DNA of 64,000 bases, from the NCBI GenBank assembly GCA_013146195.2, contig CM028382.1, positions 119,673,023 to 119,737,022 of the forward strand, given 5' to 3'. The DNA is from Codonopsis lanceolata (taxonomy: Eukaryota > Streptophyta > Magnoliopsida > Asterales > Campanulaceae). Each line of letters begins with the position of its first letter. The first letter of the stretch is position 1. The position numbers were made by a program, and so were the translations under genes. The notes under the pieces were generated by a model. That model was not told the origin of the DNA and did no database searches. It worked only from the letters and a program-made list of their open reading frames with translations. This document shows, piece after piece, positions 11,152 to 21,905 of this stretch.

Positions 11152-12521
11152 TGATGATGCAAAATCTAGGGTTGGCAAAAAGTCTCGTTTTCCCGTCCCG
11201 ACCCGACACCCGTCCTGATGCCGATTTTGTCGGGATTTTTCCCGTCCCGACTTATTTCGGGACGGGATTCAGGAAATATATCAATCCCGTCGGGATTTCC
11301 GACCCGTCCCAACTATTTTTAATTTTTTTTTTTTTAATATTTGAGTGTGTACTATTAACAAGTCAAGAGACTATTTTTCAAACAATGTCTATTTTGTGCT
11401 TGCTGAAATTATTTAATGGTATTTGTTAAATTTATTTTCACAATATTGTGGTTTTTTTGTCTATCAAGTTTCTGCACTTAGTGCAACTCTTTTCATACGA
11501 GTAAGGGATGCATTTTGTTCATAATGACAGATTCGTCAATACCCACCATTAAGTAAATATTCAAATATACTTGTAAATATACAGTCTGAAATCTTAATCA
11601 TGATGGAGACATTTTAAAAATATTTTAGTGTCAGAGATACTGTTCATAAATATTATAGTCAGGATTACGAGATTTTTATCACCTGACACATCGGGATCCC
11701 GACACGTCGGTCCCAACACTTATCGGGAACAGGATCGGGAAGGAAATTGAAATCCCGAATTCTATCGGGACGGGATCGGGATAAGGCTAATCGGGACGGG
11801 TCCCGTCCCGATTCCACCCCTACAAAAATCAGTCTTGGGCAGTCCGATTGATGCGTATGATATCTGGGTTTGATTGTATGGATTAGATCTCTTCACAACA
11901 TGCCTAAGAACACGAAAAACACCTTAGTTGGAGTGCAAGGTTTGGCATCGCGAAACCATTCCGGCGTGAGAGTAAGTATCGTGTGAAAGTCAAAAAGTAA
12001 TTTGATAGATGTTTGAGGTTGTAAAGAGTGTGTAACTTGTTTAGGATTTATGGATGGGTATTTATAATCCCCCAATGACATAGAATCCTTGTGGATTTCA
12101 ATTCCATAGTTACTTACTATGTTGAGGAGGACACTTCTAAATAATAGGCATGATAGGTGGTTGGCCACGTGAGTGCCGGAGCAAATATGGCAAATGCTCT
12201 GTTCGAATAAGGAAACATTTGACCTGTTTTGGAGAGCAAATTTCTTAGAGTCCCTGCTCGATATTTGTCCGGGCGAGCATGGCTCTGCTCGGCTGCATGG
12301 TATGAAGCTGGTGATGATAAGTGTGATTCTCGGGTATGGCTCCCTGATCGAGCAGGCAAGGCCTGTGCTCGGCCAAGCTTGGTCGAGATATATCAATGAT
12401 AGCTACTCGGGAACCTTGATGGCTCTGCCCGCTAGGCTTAGTGGTCTCATGCTTACGAGCTTGTGACTGGCACATGGCGATCACTCTTGTTTTGCTCGTG
12501 ATCGGGTTTGGGCCGGACACA
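11152..12521 (-). repeat. 5' LTR of the gypsy element (interrupted)
   Basis: On the - strand it would begin TGTCCGGCCCAAACCCG near 12520 and end GCATCATCA at 11152, just before GTT and the tRNA complement. The outer border is inferred from the TG start, since no second LTR is present to compare. Removing the hAT-like element at 11167-11822 leaves about 0.7 kb. Short open frames on both strands inside it are not genes. Confidence 0.5.
11167..11822. mobile_element. hAT-like MITE with TCGGGACGGG repeats, copy 1
   Basis: Ends TAGGGTTGGCAAAAAG and (inverted) TAGGGGTGGAATCGGG. Many short inverted and direct TCGGGACGGG / CCCGTCCCGA motifs lie near both ends; the middle is AT-rich. Flanking 8-mers GCAAAATC and CAAAAATC match at 6 of 8. 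A second copy in opposite orientation at 60721-61338 has a perfect 8-bp duplication, confirming the borders. Confidence 0.75.
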
Positions 12522-13435
12522 TTAGACTGTTCCAGAGGAAATCCACTAGAGACTGCCTTCCATGTTTGGGATTGTTTTCAAACACTTCCTTAATCAAGAA
12601 TGAAAAAAAAAAAAACATACCTTAATCAAAAGCTCATCAGAAGGAGTGAATTAGTCTCGGTATTATTTACTCCATCATAATTTTATTCCATATGCAAAAG
12701 ATGTACAAAACACAAATTGAGATAAAATTATGTTATCATTTTTCCATAAGATAAAAATCAAATATCCAAAATTGACATAATTAAGACTTAAGAGGAAACA
12801 ATCCATCCTTGGAGTAAACTGTAAAGGATGAGAAATGTTTTACAGTATCAATATTCAACTCATTACTCTATCCTTAAATTTAATGGCTTAGTAGAATAGA
12901 TAGGATTTCAAGGCATTGAATTCTTGAATTTTTCATCGATTAAGGGATTGGGATCCATTTATTATGATTAAGTGGCAAGTATTTAATAGTAATAATCAAT
13001 TGGTATGTTGTAACCAAACTTAATCCCAAGTTTTCAAAATAATTAACTTACCATATTAGAAGAAGATGTTAATATTTGTCTTACAAATTATTGTATGCCT
13101 TAATGCATTACCAATATTATTCTCCCCTCTATAATCTATATTGATACTAATTTCCAATTTTATTTTTTCAAAAAAAAAATACTCTACAATTATCTGCTAC
13201 TTTTAAACTTCTTTCTTAGAGTAAAAAATGTACTAGTTGATGGGCTCATAATTTGCAAGTTTGAGGCTTGAATCCATTTGTTACTAGAGTAGATTTCCTC
13301 AAGAGTCAACAATACTTCCATAAATTGACCTAATCTAGCTATGAAGATGAATCACACCACATGTATAGAAAATATTAAAATTACCCTTTGCCACTTGTTT
13401 ATTATATTATTTTAGAAAGTTTTTGTATAAAAAAA
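12522..13435. other. AT-rich spacer
   Basis: No conserved protein segment or element end found. Contains A-rich runs only. Confidence 0.5.
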
Positions 13436-13612
13436 ATACTTCCTCCATTCCAGACAAAGAGTCCCCGTTTAAAAGTCATATTTTTTAAAGAAAATAATAC
13501 ATTTAGTAGCTCATTAATAATAAAATGATATTTTTATACCTTAATTTTTTAAAGTGAACTTTTTAAATAAAACATTTCAAAATGAAATAATGAACTCTTT
13601 ATCTGAAACGAA
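13436..13612. mobile_element. Eroded Stowaway-like MITE
   Basis: Left part reads CTTCCTCCATTCCAGACAAA followed by GAGTCC; the right part, inverted, gives a matching AGTCTTTCGTTTCAGATAAAG. The ends are degenerate relative to CTCCCTCCGTCCC but the pairing of both arms is visible. No coding capacity. Confidence 0.5.
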
Positions 13613-14363
13613 AGACTATTTCTTAATGCGTAAGAATACTATCCCGTGTATGCTGGTAGAGATTAATGTGAAAGCTACGGAACGAGTACTTACTTTTGTA
13701 CATAAAATAATGTGTCATCCAACTGACTTGGCTTTTTAAGCCAATTTAGAGCTCATAAGATGCCAAATAATTAATGGATAAAATTAAATACTAATTAAGT
13801 GACGCTACCAATATTCTAACATTACTCTTATTGCCAATGGTTTTTTTATAGAATTGTATTATTAACAAGTGCTCTTAATTAATAGCCGAAGATATGAAAG
13901 TTGATTAAATGATTTTTGGGAAGTTGTGGTATTATTAGACTATTTAAGTTGTACGAATCCCACATGTTTGTCATATTTAAGTGATAAGTCTTTTATAAAA
14001 TTACTATTTGTTCATCACTTTTACTAATTTACTCTTTATCTCCCTGTAATTTTTAAAATACAGTATAATTTATAAAACAATAATTTAGTAAAAGAGTAAT
14101 GTTACGAGCGCTCAATAAGCAAATTTGAGTGACCCAAGCATTAGTATTTTACCTTTTACCTAGCTTGATGGCTGCTGGCTGCTGCTGCTGCCTCTGCCTC
14201 TGCCTATCATAAATGATTTTTATGGGTAAAATATCGGGTACGAGAGTATCTTAAAACATTAAAACATGCAGTAGTACAACATAATTTGAATAAAAGAACA
14301 TATCATGAAGGGGGTGGTGGCCCACGTTAAGTGACTTTTATGTTTTTTTTTGGTTCTCCGTCC
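13613..14363. other. Upstream region of the MYB gene
   Basis: AT-rich, with a GCTGCTGCTGCTGCCTCTGCC microsatellite-like patch near 14172-14210 and an A/T-rich segment leading to the TATA box. No transposon ends found. It would hold the promoter of the MYB gene, but I cannot assign specific transcription-factor sites with confidence. Confidence 0.45.
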
Positions 14364-14371
14364 TATATAAA
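14364..14371 (+). promoter_or_regulatory. TATA box of the MYB gene
   Basis: TATATAAA, 103 bp upstream of the ATG. Transcription would be expected to start about 30 bp downstream, giving a short 5' leader with a GA-repeat run (14451-14470) just before the start codon. Confidence 0.65.
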
Positions 14372-14474
14372 TGCAGAGTATGTTGTCACCAAGATTCTAG
14401 CATGTGAATGAGTTGAGTTGATAACCGAGTGAGCTGAGAGGGAGGGAGATCTAGAGAGAGAGAGAGAGACAGAA

Positions 14475-16529
14475 ATGGCCGGTGGAGGACGAGCCCCTTG
14501 CTGTGACAAAAGTAAGGTGAAGAAGGGGCCATGGAGTCCGGCCGAGGACTTGAGGCTTACCTCTTTTATTCAGAAGAATGGCCATAGCAACTGGCGTTCC
14601 CTCCCTAAACAAGCTGGTACTGACTACATCTACTCCATTTAAGTTTTACCATTTTTATTTTTATTTTTATTTTCTTTCCCTATTTAATTGGATCGTCGCG
14701 TGTATGATGTATCTAGTGTTATTTTTGTATGTCACGCAACCACATATTAAAATCCCCTACAAAATAAGACATATTTAAATTTAAACGGCTCCACGAATAC
14801 ATACATACATACATACATAAATACATACATTGTACTCCATTATTTACTAAACTATTATTTAAATGTACCAAAACTCTTTTAAACTAATTACATTTGCATT
14901 TTATCAGTTTTTGCTCCTTGCTCCTTGGATAATCTTTTTTTCTTCTCTTTTCGACTAACCTAATTAGTCCGTCTAATTGATTTTTCAACACTTTTTGCAA
15001 CTTGTAGGGAATTTCTTTTTTCTTTAATCATTACTAAAACAATCTCCAAATTTCAAACATGCCCAAAACTTTATCTTTTTTTTTTTTGTCCTAATTAAGC
15101 CTTCTCTGATGGATCATTGTCATAGATTTGTTTGTTAATTTGAGAGTCCTTTTTGTGAATTGAAGGGAAAGAAATGAGGACAAGTTTTTTCAGTTAAGTA
15201 TAGTAGTAGCAATAAAAGATGGATAAAATTTTGGGTAAGACGGTCTTACGAATATTTTTTGTAAGATAAATCTTTTTTATCAACGCATCATGTGTTAATA
15301 GGTTAAATTGTGAGAAAGTGAGACTCCTTCCTCTTAAAAAGGTCTTATAGGTGACGGACTCTAAAAGATGAGTATAAGTCTATAAGATGGAGACTGATCA
15401 CCTCAGCTAATTTATTAAGTGGTCTGATTCTCCACATGCCATGACAGACATCCAACTTTTTGTTGTGACTTGTGATTAAATAATTTTTTATTTATTTTTT
15501 TGTTTTTATTTTGAATCCTAAATTTAACCAAACCCCCCAAAGAGATTCGATCTTGGAACCAGAGTGAGCGAATGTTCTAACCAGTAAAGCAAAGACTGAA
15601 TCTCATGATTAAATAATATTGTTGATCACAGTAATTAATGTTTGAAATGAATTTTATATACAGGGCTGTTGCGGTGTGGAAAAAGTTGCAGGTTGAGATG
15701 GATTAATTATCTAAGGCCAGACGTAAAGAGAGGTAATTTCACCCCTGAAGAAGAGGACACCATAATTAAATTACACAGCTCCATGGGAAATAGGTATGTA
15801 TATCAGTTGGATCACAATTCACATGGATGCATATTGATTTTAAACTTTTTTTAAAAAAGTTTTAATTAATTAAATTAAATTAAATTAAATGGCAGGTGGT
15901 CGAAAATTGCATCTCTTTTGCCAGGGAGAACTGACAATGAGATTAAGAATGTGTGGAACACACATTTGAAGAAGAAATCGCTGCCTAAGACCAATTCTAT
16001 TTCTAGCCATCCTGACACTGCAAATGGAGTCATCGTCTCCTCCTCCCCATCTTCCTCCACCAGTTCTAATCATGGACATCAAACAACTAATGATCATGAT
16101 CACAACGTTAACAAACCACCCTTTTCGACCCAAACACCTCCATCAACTTCGTCTTCATCATCATCTATTTCTAATAATGTTGATGATCAAGAAATGATGG
16201 TCAACTCTCAACCAGCAGATGATCCCTCAACCAATTGCAAACAAATCCATGATGAAATCCCATCAATTGACGAGTCTGATATTTGGAGCATGTTAGATAA
16301 CTTGGATGATTTAGAACCAGACGACCAGCTAATTAGTGATCAGGCTCCCGCTCCCGCAATTGGTGAAGAATTAGGAGCTGCTGCTGAATTCATCAAGTGG
16401 TTGAGATTCTTTGAAAATGAGCTTGAACTAGTGGGAACAAGTACAACTGCGCTTGCTGACCAAGAAAAAAGCAATGTGGGTGATTTTCCATTGTGGCCAT
16501 CATCACCTCCACACAATTTTGGCTTCTAA
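14475..16529 (+). CDS. R2R3-MYB transcription factor, MYB58/63-like (subgroup 3 type)
   Basis: Three exons, 14475-14616, 15664-15793 and 15896-16529, joined by GT-AG introns at the two conserved R2R3-MYB positions; 301 aa. The ATG follows MAGGGRAPCCDK, the usual family start. R2 has tryptophans at 20, 40 and 60; R3 has F73, W92 and W111, and the DNA-reading helices CGKSCRLRW and GRTDNEIKNVWNTHLKK. The MYB domain resembles Arabidopsis MYB58/MYB63 and MYB10/MYB72, which act in the nucleus; MYB58/63 activate lignin genes. The C-terminal part is Ser-rich, then acidic (DIWSMLDNLDDLEPDD), with AAEFIKWLRFFENELELVG near the end. Odd: alanine 23 stands where almost all relatives have glutamate (SPEED), threonine 29 replaces isoleucine, and the splice sites are good, so the gene looks intact. 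Intron 1 carries a MITE and a SINE. Function is inferred from family only. Confidence 0.92.
15228..15370. mobile_element. MITE-like repeat (GTAAGACGGTCTTA family), copy in MYB intron 1
   Basis: Begins GGGTAAGACGGTCTTACG and ends AAGGTCTTATAGGTGAC; related copies are at 32650-32770 and, split by the CACTA element, at 43420-43523 plus 55942-55975. Ends contain AAGACGGTCTTA in inverted form. Exact borders and superfamily uncertain. Confidence 0.5.
15485..15605 (-). mobile_element. tRNA-derived SINE in MYB intron 1
   Basis: On the - strand it has an A-box-like TTTACTGGTTAGAACATTC and a B-box-like GGTTCCAAGATCGAATC (internal RNA polymerase III promoter), then an A-rich tail (poly-T on the + strand next to 15485). 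It is flanked by a perfect 12-bp duplication TGATTAAATAAT (15473-15484 and 15606-15617), the mark of LINE-driven insertion. Lies antisense within intron 1 of the MYB gene. Confidence 0.75.
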
Positions 16530-16689
16530 ACAAGTTCATTATTTTAAAATATAAATATAGAATCCATGTTTGACTTGAGATCGAAACCAGATCTTTAGTT
16601 TTGCTATCCATCAATTAGCTATTAGGTAGGTAGGTAGGTATTTCTCACATTTTATTTCCTCATCATCATTGAATATAAACCCTTTTCTT

Positions 16690-16723
<34 letters not shown>

Positions 16724-18020
16724 CTCTCTGACTTCAAAACTTTCAGGTCCAGCATAATGTAGGCTTTCAACAATAATACACAGTATTTGTATTTTCCATG
16801 AGTAGGGAATTATTACATTGTATGTTTGTGGTCGGTGATAATGTAGTTTACCAAAAAATATTGATAATACCAAATACACGTATAGTATGCATATTATACA
16901 CGTACTATATGTACGAATAAAACTCCGGCATATATAAATTAACACAAAACACAAAAAATTAAAATAAAACACAAAATTAAAAAGGCTTCTCTCAACATTG
17001 GGTCATAAAAACACACAAAAATTAAGGATTAAGTGTGAGCTGGTAAACTTTCCTAAAATTGTAACCTTTCCATTACTTTTTTAAAAAAATCGCTTAAGTT
17101 CACTTTTATATTTCTTTTCCAATATTGTATGTCTTCTTCACATCGGGCTGAACCTCATCGCTTTCTCTGAAGTTTGCTTTTGCCTCTTTCATTCCAGCGT
17201 CATCAGTCATTTGCTTCTGCCCCTTTGATTCCCAGTGCATCACTGTTCAACTTCCCACTCAAAACCAAAAGTCATTTAACTTCCCAAAAAGGTTGTCCCC
17301 ACTTTATCTTAATCCTTTGGAGAAATTGATACTCTTATTAACCTTGGTATTGAATCCAAAGAAGATTGAAATAACATCTATCAAACTGATGAGCATTCAA
17401 AGACGGTTCCATATGCTAGATAGGCACGGTTCTACTCTTATTGATGGGTAGCCTCCTCCCTTGTTGATGTTTCTTTTTTCCTACTGCTTGCTCACTGCGT
17501 GGAATCAGAAGGAAAGTAAAGGTAGGATGTATCCATGGCAAATGGTATCGTATAGTTAAGAACAGCCGTAGGAATTTCATTTATTCATGTATGAGATTGC
17601 GTCCGCCTTCTTTTTCTTTTCTCTCCTTCTAGCATCGTACCTTTCTAAATTTAGGCATCGTTCAAAATTTTGGGCGTCGTTCAAAATTTTGAGTTGTGGT
17701 TTTTGCATTGCGATGACCAAAATTTTGAACGATGCTTAATTTTTTAATTACAAAGCCAAATTTTTGCATTGCGACGTCTAATTTTTCAATTGTGACCCTC
17801 AAATTTGGGCAGTGGCTTTTGAGCGACGCCCAAAAAAATTAAACGACACCCAAATTGGGACAATGCCTTTGTGTGCGTGTATTTCCTTCATTAAGTGTAT
17901 TTTCGCAATTTTCCACATAAAAATATACTTTAGCAGTTGAAAACAAATATATGAGACTTTTTCGGTTATAATATTATGATAGGGGACCGGCCCAGTTATC
18001 ACCTAAAAATTAAATAAAAA
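16530..18020. other. MYB 3' flank and spacer
   Basis: Starts with the MYB 3' untranslated region. Includes a CT microsatellite (16690-16724) and, at about 17640-17870, a degenerate series of short units of the type GGGCGTCGTTCAAAATTTTG in both orientations. On the - strand near 17120-17260 a short run reads like coding sequence (KEAKANFRESDEVQPDVKK) but I cannot assign it to a family. Confidence 0.4.
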
Positions 18021-18025
18021 CCCAC

Positions 18026-18244
18026 TCCGTCCCAAGACTATTGTTCAGTTTGATCCGACACATTGATTAAGGAAAAACAATTAACTTGTTTATTATTATT
18101 AGTATAATGTGTAATTTTTTTAAAGTCCATGTGCATGTGACCAATAATTAAAATAAGAAAAAAAATAAAGATAAAATAGTAAAAGTGATGCTCTTAAAAA
18201 GAAAAGTTACAAACAATATATAATTTTTTTTGGACGAACAAAGT
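18026..18244. mobile_element. Eroded Stowaway-like MITE
   Basis: Left end CACTCCGTCCCAAGACTATT and right end TTTTTTTGGACGAACAAAGTA pair as degenerate CTCCGTCC-type inverted ends. No coding capacity; borders approximate. Confidence 0.45.
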
Positions 18245-18570
18245 AGGATAATAATTTTGGGATTTGGGAAGTAAATGATCAACTTCAAATACTAGTATAA
18301 CTGCAAGCATGTACATATTCCAAGTTAAGAGATAAACAATTATCAATCTCAATACTATTAGTACTCTCGTTATTAATTTTCACTTGTATATCGGGGGTGG
18401 TTTTGAGTTTAAAATGTTAGTCCTAAATTTTTTTAGTGAATACACTAATAATACCACCACTCTCCCTTGGTATTAATAGAGAGATTATGTCTTTACTCGA
18501 ACTATTAGTCGGAATAACCTATTACATACCAAACATCAGACATCTAAGGATCCAATAGTACATCTCCACC

Positions 18571-18754
18571 CAGTGGCGGACACAAGTGTAGGGGTCTGGG
18601 GGCAGTTGCCCCCACTTGGTTTTTTTTTTTTTTTTTGTGTTGAAGAACTTTTTTTTAAAAAAATAATGCTTTGTAAATTTTGCAATTTGCCCCCATTTCT
18701 GTCAAATTTGTATAAATTTCCCCCACCTGAGAAAATCTCTCCATCCGTTACTGA
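18571..18754. mobile_element. Short hAT-like MITE
   Basis: Ends CAGTGGCGGAC and (inverted) CAGTAACGGATGG, flanked by TCTCCACC (18563-18570 and 18755-18762); the border is uncertain by one base because of overlapping identity. Interior has a poly-T run and the GGGGGCAGTTGCCCCC palindrome-like motif common in this family. 184 bp, non-coding. Confidence 0.65.
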
Positions 18755-18884
18755 TCTCCACCAATACCATCTTCCCCACCACTGCAGGGCCAAGGCTTGC
18801 TGTGTCCTTGGCGTCGTCTCTGTTGTTCGTAAATGGTATGTTGATGGCAATGACGAAGACGTCGGCCGGGAAGGTGGATGTGAG

Positions 18885-19842
18885 TAGAGATGTTAAAAAA
18901 GTCGGAAACCGTAGGGTCTTATTAACCGGAAATATGAAAGGGTTAGGGTTGGGAAAATCCAACCCGTTTAATAAACGGGCTGATCCTATATGGTAGCGGG
19001 CAAACTTGGTCTGGCGGGTTCTAGGGCTGGCCCGCGGACTGGAAGCTTTTGACTAAAATGAGGTTTCAAAATATTAGAATTGAGATTCAAACCCACAAGC
19101 TCACAAGAGGATAGGAACTTAAAGATGCCCCCTTACACCAATGAACCATCCTAATTTGTTTATTTAAAATTCAAATGCATAATATATACTATCATTTCAT
19201 TTGGTAAACTAATGTCTATCCCCTGTTAGCTTTGTGATGATGTAAGTGTATTTGATGAAAGTCAAACCCAAACATGATCGTAAGTACAGTTCTAAGACAT
19301 ATAAGTTTCCAAAATTGGTCAAAATGAGATTTTTGGATACATAATTAGATATGTTAAAAGGGTTGAGAACCGCATGGTTGACCCTGTTAATCAGGAATCG
19401 GAAAGGGTTAGGGTCGGGAAAATGCAAGCCGTTTAAATTCTGTGCTAAACAGGTTGGCCTTAGTATTATAATTTACTATTTAATTAAAATATTTGATTGT
19501 ATTAATTTCTTACCAACATTTATTTTATATTATTTTATTATTGTAGATGAAGAGGATAATGATGTTGAAGAAGATACTTTCTTAAAAAAAAACTCGATTT
19601 CATGTTTTTAATTCGTATTGTTAATCGTTGTCACTTGTCCGTCAATATGTTTGTTACTTAATTTCGATTTTTTGATTTAAATAAGACATCATATGTTAAT
19701 AGGGTTGACCCTGTTAAACCGCACCTTACAAGATTAGGGTTGCGATTTCAGTGACCCGTTTAATTAACCCGCGATCATGTCCTGCCACAACCCTATAAGA
19801 CTGACCCTATAGGGTTAAGACCAATCCAATTTAACATCTCTA
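18885..19842. mobile_element. Non-autonomous hAT-like element with TAGAGATGTTAAA ends
   Basis: Ends TAGAGATGTTAAA and (inverted) the same, flanked by a perfect 8-bp duplication GATGTGAG (18877-18884, 19843-19850). Near the ends are GGGTTAGGGTTG- and CCCGTTTAAT-type motifs. 958 bp with no transposase. Inserted in the gene remnant at 18559-19995. Confidence 0.85.
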
Positions 19843-20309
19843 GATGTGAGTGCGGTTGGGGAAAGGGCTCAAAGGAGGAGAGGGGTGGATTTGAAAGAGA
19901 TGAAATGGGAAGGTGGGTTTAAGGATTTTGGGTCGATTCATTTCTTCTGGGCAATATGTCAAACAGTTGGTCAGCACTGGAACCAACATAACTAAATTGG
20001 AAGAAAAAAAAAAACATATTGAAATCCACATGTACAACAAGTAAAATAGATACTTTGGACATTTTGTTAAAAAAAAAAAAAAACTTAATTCTAAATATGG
20101 TCATTCTACTATTGTGAAAAATTCGTTAAACTCACTTTATTACCATTTTTCAGAATTTGGTAACTCAACTTTACGAAAAGTGTCACGTTAATCACTCCGT
20201 CAAATTTCGGATGAAAAACATAAATTAATTTTAAAAACTCAAAAATACCCCTATATAAGAAACATATACGCTTTTTTTATTTTCCTTAAATGAAAATCAA
20301 TCTTCTTTG

Positions 20310-20670
20310 ATACACCGGACCCTTAATTATCATATCCAAAATCGTCAAACGAACCCCCAACAATCCGACAGCCGTTATTATCCGAGAATGGCGGAGCCAA
20401 CACTGGCACGTGTAGCGGCACCGATAAGGATAACTCCAGAGGCGAGGAGGAAACCACGAGCCGCCGTCGCAATCGGTGAGATCCACCTTTGGAGGGCGAC
20501 AAGAACAGCAGGACGAAGAAGAAGAAATCGCGATGGGCCGATGATGAGCCGAAGCCGATGTTCCAGCTATCGGATTTCATAAAAGACTTTACTGGAGGAA
20601 TGGATATGGACCGTGAAACTCAAGCTTTAAATGTTAGGCTTATGGAAATTAGTCGAATTTTACGGTCTGT
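20310..20670 (+). pseudogene. Splicing factor SF1 (branchpoint-bridging) N-terminal fragment
   Basis: The frame around 20480-20670 encodes KKKKSRWADDEPKP, then FQLSDFIKDFTGGMD, then QALNVRLMEISRIL. This matches the N-terminal region of plant SF1/BBP, which binds the intron branch point with U2AF65. Just upstream, in the same frame, GEEETTSRRRNR, a TGA stop, and DPPLEG continue the match, and an earlier part (NPQQSDSRYYP) is in another frame, so at least one stop and one frame change break it. The KH and zinc-knuckle domains are absent. It is a truncated copy; how it arrived is not visible, as no element ends bracket it. Confidence 0.75.
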
Positions 20671-20722
20671 GTTGAGATTTGTGATTTCTAAGTATACTTT
20701 AGATATGAGGATTCACTTTTGA

Positions 20723-21592
20723 CAGTTCAATTATTAACAATTGTTAGTAAAATCATTTAATATTAGTAAGGGCATTTCAGTCTTTTTAAAGACTTCCGTT
20801 CAACAAAACTAACATGATTCATTTTTTAAACCAAATTGACACTGAGTACAATTATTAAACTGTAAAAAATGGTAGTATAGTAAGCTTAGCAAATTTTTTG
20901 AAAAAATAGGTCGACCAAATTAATAATTAAGTCAAAAAAAAATATAGATCGGGAATTAGGGAGACTAAAAAGTATTTAAATCTTATTATAAATGGTGATA
21001 TCCCTACTTAAATCTTAAGATTATGAAATGGAATTGGGGCGACGTGCATTTAAGAGAATGATGTTGAAACGAGAATGATCTTATCGTCATTAAAGTTACA
21101 AATAATGATCTTATAAATAATATTATAAAAATTATAAATATAATTTTTTAAAAATAAAATTCTAGAGTGAAACTTTTCAGAATAATACCGTGAGTACGGG
21201 ACTAGGGAGAGGAAGTATATGATATACCCCAGGGCCAGGCCAGGTGGAAAGTTTGGATCAAATTTCAGTTTTTCATTATGGCATGTGATTATCATTGTAT
21301 GAAATACTACTCCCATGAATAGAACACGTACAGTCACGTGTTATCAAAGAACTAATAACCAATCTTGTCCCGACTATGGGTCTTTGGCCCAACACGTGCT
21401 CTCACTCTGACAACTGTTTCTCCAAAATATGTGAACCCGACTTTAAACCTTGTCCATTTGAAAGGAACATCCCACGCCCCACTCCAACCGTTGAAAGAAA
21501 ATAAATATTTCCTCCCTTGCTAAATTATTCTCATCAACACTTATTTTTCTTCTTATTTTCTCTTTTATTATTTTATCTCTACTTTTTTATTT
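20723..21592. other. AT-rich spacer
   Basis: No conserved coding segment, RNA gene or element end. Ends at the target-site copy CTATT (21593-21597) of the next element. Confidence 0.5.
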
Positions 21593-21597
21593 CTATT

Positions 21598-21905
21598 TGT
21601 TAACAATTGAAAAGAAAAGGAAAGAGAATATTTGTATTTCTTGATTATGGAAGAATCAAAGATATTATTGAGATTGAATCAGATACATAGGAAGAAATAT
21701 TTATATCCCTTTGAATCAGCTTTCTGGAATAAGCCCATAATCAACAAATCAAAAAGGAAAATACAAGATTACCCTTAATGATAACCAACTTAACTAACTA
21801 ACTATGAGAATGAACACTCGACACCCCTGAAGTTCTAAAACTTCTGATCTATTACACATAAGACCCTGAAGATGCTATATAACTGATTTCTCCTTCATTT
21901 TAACA
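21598..21905 (-). repeat. 3' LTR of young copia element
   Basis: 308 bp; begins TGTTAACAATTG on the + strand and ends TTTTAACA. On the - strand it is preceded by the polypurine tract AGAGGGGA (about 21906-21913). Confidence 0.95.

Larger units (their letters stand above)
4110..12521 (-). mobile_element. Degenerate Ty3-gypsy retrotransposon, Tat-like
   Basis: Read on the - strand from right to left: LTR (12521 to 11152), primer site, leader, gag, protease, reverse transcriptase, RNase H, a second archaeal-type RNase H, then the start of integrase, where it is cut off near 4110. The extra RNase H after RT is a hallmark of the Tat lineage (Ogre, Retand). The primer site complements tRNA-Glu. 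No 3' LTR is seen. Three hAT-like elements (6559-7794, 10493-10830, 11167-11822) interrupt it and every domain has stops or frame changes, so it is old and immobile. Confidence 0.8.
18559..19995 (+). pseudogene. Unidentified gene remnant split by two hAT insertions
   Basis: Three pieces, 18559-18570, 18763-18884 and 19851-19995, form one uninterrupted frame of 92 codons ending at TAA 19993-19995 once the two duplication-bounded insertions are ignored. Segments include AGPRLAVSLASSLLFVNGML (hydrophobic, possibly membrane-embedded) and MKWEGGFKDFGSIHFFWAIC. I do not recognise the family. The in-frame continuity across both sites and the codon-like composition suggest a former host coding exon; the AG just before 18559 could be a splice acceptor. 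No start is visible upstream. Both insertions disrupt it, so it is not functional. Confidence 0.45.

Noticed and set aside
12117..12520. Several overlapping frames on both strands, up to 167 codons
   Set aside because: They lie in the gypsy LTR, overlap each other on opposite strands and match no family.
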